From: an uncultured Erysipelotrichaceae bacterium
GTDB lineage: Bacteria > Bacillota_I > Bacilli_A > Erysipelotrichales > Coprobacillaceae
Assembly (NCBI GenBank): GCA_900550005.1
Contig: URQL01000097.1
Coordinates: forward strand, 1 to 6,560
Reading direction: 5' to 3'
DNA length: 6,560 nucleotides
In this document: positions 5,294-6,560 of the stretch, piece by piece
Layout: each line of letters starts with the position of its first letter
Numbering within the stretch: position 1 is the first letter of the stretch
Translations under genes and position numbers: made by a program
Notes under the pieces: generated by a model
The model's input: only the letters and a program-made list of their open reading frames with translations
Told to the model about the DNA's origin: nothing
The model's database searches: none

Positions 5294-5318
5294 AAAAAAG
5301 GGAAGAAAAACTTCCCTT
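5294..5318 (-). terminator. Terminator of the GH1 gene
   Basis: AAGGGAAG (5298-5305) pairs perfectly with CTTCCCTT (5311-5318) around a 5-base loop. Read on the minus strand the hairpin runs into TTTTTT (5299-5294). The stem includes the first two bases of the GH1 stop codon. It has no T-run on the plus side. Confidence 0.87.
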
Positions 5319-6560
5319 AGCCTAAATCTTCACCATTACTTGCGATTACTTTTTTATACCAATCAAATGAATCTTTTTTACTTCTAGCAAACGTACCAGA
5401 ACCATCATTGTTTTTATCAACATAGATAAAACCATAACGTTTTTTCATTTCCCCTGTTGAAAAAGATACACAATCAATACATCCCCAAACGGTATAACCT
5501 AATAAGTCGACACCATCGATTTCAACTGCATTTTTCATCTCTTTAATGTGTTCTCTTAAATAATCAATACGGTAACCATCATGAACAGAACCATCTTCTT
5601 CTTTAACATCAATGGCACCAAAACCATTTTCAACAATGAATAATGGTAATTGATAGTGATCATAGAACCAGTTCATAGAATAACGAAGTCCGACAGGATC
5701 AATTGGCCAACCCCACTCTGTCGCACCGATATATGGATTTTCACACAAATCTGTAGCTTCATTATAATCAAAGTTGATATCATGACGAGCATCTTTTGTT
5801 GCAAAAGACATATAGTAACTAAAACCAATGTAATCAATGCATCCATCAAGTAAGTCATCTTCATCTTGTTCTGTCATGTCTAAATCATAACCTTTTCTTT
5901 CAAAAAAGTTAATCATATAGTTAGGATAATAACCACGAGCATGGACATCTAAGAACCAGAAGCGTTTATGCATTGCCCCAACGGACATCATCATATCATT
6001 TGGGTTACATGAATAAGGATAAATTGGTGTCATGGCGATCATACAACCAATTTTAAATTTAGGATTGATTTCATGTCCAATTTTTACTGCTCTTGCGCTT
6101 GCGACAAGTTCATAGTGAGCAGCTTGGTACATGATTCTTTCACGATCTTCTCCTTCTTTATAGATAATTCCAGAATTCGTGAAAGTAGAAAGATCTGAAG
6201 AATAGTTCGCTTGATTGTTGATTTCATTAAAAGTCATCCAATAAGTGACTTTATCTTGATATCTTTCAAAGCATACTTTAGCGAAACGCTCAAAAAATTC
6301 AATCATTTTACGATTACGCCAACCACCATAGGTTTTAACTAAATGATAAGGCATTTCAAAGTGAGATAAAGTAATGACAGGTTGAATATTGTATTTTAAA
6401 CATTCATCAAATAAATCATCATAAAATTGTAAACCACCTTCATTTGGCTCTAATTCATCTCCATTAGGAAAGATTCTAGACCATGCAATGGATGTTCTAA
6501 AGCATTTAAATCCCATTTTCGCAAATAAAGCAATATCTTCTTTATAATGATGATAGAAAT
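5317..6560 (-). CDS. GH1 6-phospho-beta-glucosidase (N-terminus outside window)
   Basis: This retaining glycosidase should hydrolyse PTS-imported phosphorylated beta-glucosides (cellobiose-, salicin- or arbutin-phosphate) to glucose-6-phosphate plus aglycone or glucose in the cytoplasm. Numbering from the methionine at 6516, the acid/base is E98 (TFNEIN) and the nucleophile E296 (IVENG). RTSIAWSRIFP (7-17) and YGGWRNR (63-69) are typical GH1 segments. SFSTGEMKKRYG (351-362) holds the serine, K359 and Y361 of the phosphate-binding motif that marks phospho-glycosidases. The tail KKDSFDWYKK is like BglA/AscB. That methionine is not the start: the frame stays open to the window edge, adding FYHHYKEDIALFAK, which matches the GH1 family. 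About 413 residues are visible of a usual 460-490, so the missing part is roughly 50-70 residues. BglA, BglH and AscB cannot be told apart here, so no symbol is given. Confidence 0.93.
   Translation of the reverse strand, partial: FYHHYKEDIALFAKMGFKCFRTSIAWSRIFPNGDELEPNEGGLQFYDDLFDECLKYNIQPVITLSHFEMPYHLVKTYGGWRNRKMIEFFERFAKVCFERYQDKVTYWMTFNEINNQANYSSDLSTFTNSGIIYKEGEDRERIMYQAAHYELVASARAVKIGHEINPKFKIGCMIAMTPIYPYSCNPNDMMMSVGAMHKRFWFLDVHARGYYPNYMINFFERKGYDLDMTEQDEDDLLDGCIDYIGFSYYMSFATKDARHDINFDYNEATDLCENPYIGATEWGWPIDPVGLRYSMNWFYDHYQLPLFIVENGFGAIDVKEEDGSVHDGYRIDYLREHIKEMKNAVEIDGVDLLGYTVWGCIDCVSFSTGEMKKRYGFIYVDKNNDGSGTFARSKKDSFDWYKKVIASNGEDLG

Noticed and set aside
5237..5316. GH1 and aminotransferase genes as one operon
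   Set aside because: They are on the same strand 80 bases apart, but a good terminator (5294-5318) and a plausible new promoter lie between them, and their functions are unrelated.
5650..5864. Open frames of 67 codons (+) and 63 codons (-) inside the GH1 gene
   Set aside because: Both lie wholly within well-supported GH1 coding sequence, have no SD and no family-like sequence.
6514..6516. ATG as the start of the GH1 gene
   Set aside because: The frame stays open upstream to the window edge with residues typical of GH1, and starting here would remove the first part of the barrel. The gene is partial.
1..6560. CRISPR array, insertion sequence, tRNA/rRNA gene, prophage or defence module
   Set aside because: No spaced direct repeats, transposase-like protein, terminal inverted repeats, RNA-gene motifs or phage/defence domains were seen. 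The genes are ordinary metabolic and regulatory ones with similar base composition.

Overview
The window is AT-rich DNA (about one third G+C by eye) from a low-GC Gram-positive bacterium. Evidence for this includes strong purine-rich Shine-Dalgarno (SD) sequences, short AT-rich gaps, U-tailed hairpin terminators and a gene set of PTS-linked glycosidases plus a D-amino acid aminotransferase. That aminotransferase implies a peptidoglycan wall, and TGA reads as stop (the LysR gene ends in it), so a wall-less mollicute is unlikely. A gut-type Firmicute, for example from the Erysipelotrichia/Coprobacillus-like groups, is a plausible guess but is not shown by the sequence.

Layout, left to right. 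The 3' end of an unidentified + strand gene (1-152) is followed by a strong terminator (157-200). Next is an M24B Xaa-Pro aminopeptidase of PepP type (250-1491, +) with a UUCG-loop terminator. Then comes a cytoplasmic GH32 enzyme, probably sucrose-6-phosphate hydrolase (1556-2884, +), with its own extended -10 promoter. It converges with zero gap on a short LysR-type regulator (2885-3661, -). The regulator is divergent from a six-helix YczE/DUF6198-like membrane protein (3760-4368, +). That gene converges on a D-amino acid aminotransferase-like class IV enzyme (4379-5236, -). Upstream of that, on the same strand, is a GH1 6-phospho-beta-glucosidase (5317 to beyond 6560, -) whose N-terminus lies outside the window.

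How the genes relate. Nearly every gene looks like its own transcription unit: a terminator lies at each boundary, often overlapping the stop codon and even lying inside the neighbouring gene, and a new promoter follows. The two glycosidases fit a fermenter that imports sucrose and beta-glucosides as phosphosugars, although no PTS gene is in view. The only clear regulatory pair is the LysR protein and the divergent membrane protein. Their 98-bp shared gap holds back-to-back promoters, a perfect 15-bp T-N11-A palindrome and a second copy of its half-site.

No CRISPR array, mobile element, RNA gene or evident defence/novel multi-gene system was found. The most interesting items are the LysR/membrane-protein control region, the shortened LysR effector domain, and the terminators nested in coding sequence. 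No gene-free stretch exceeds 300 bases.
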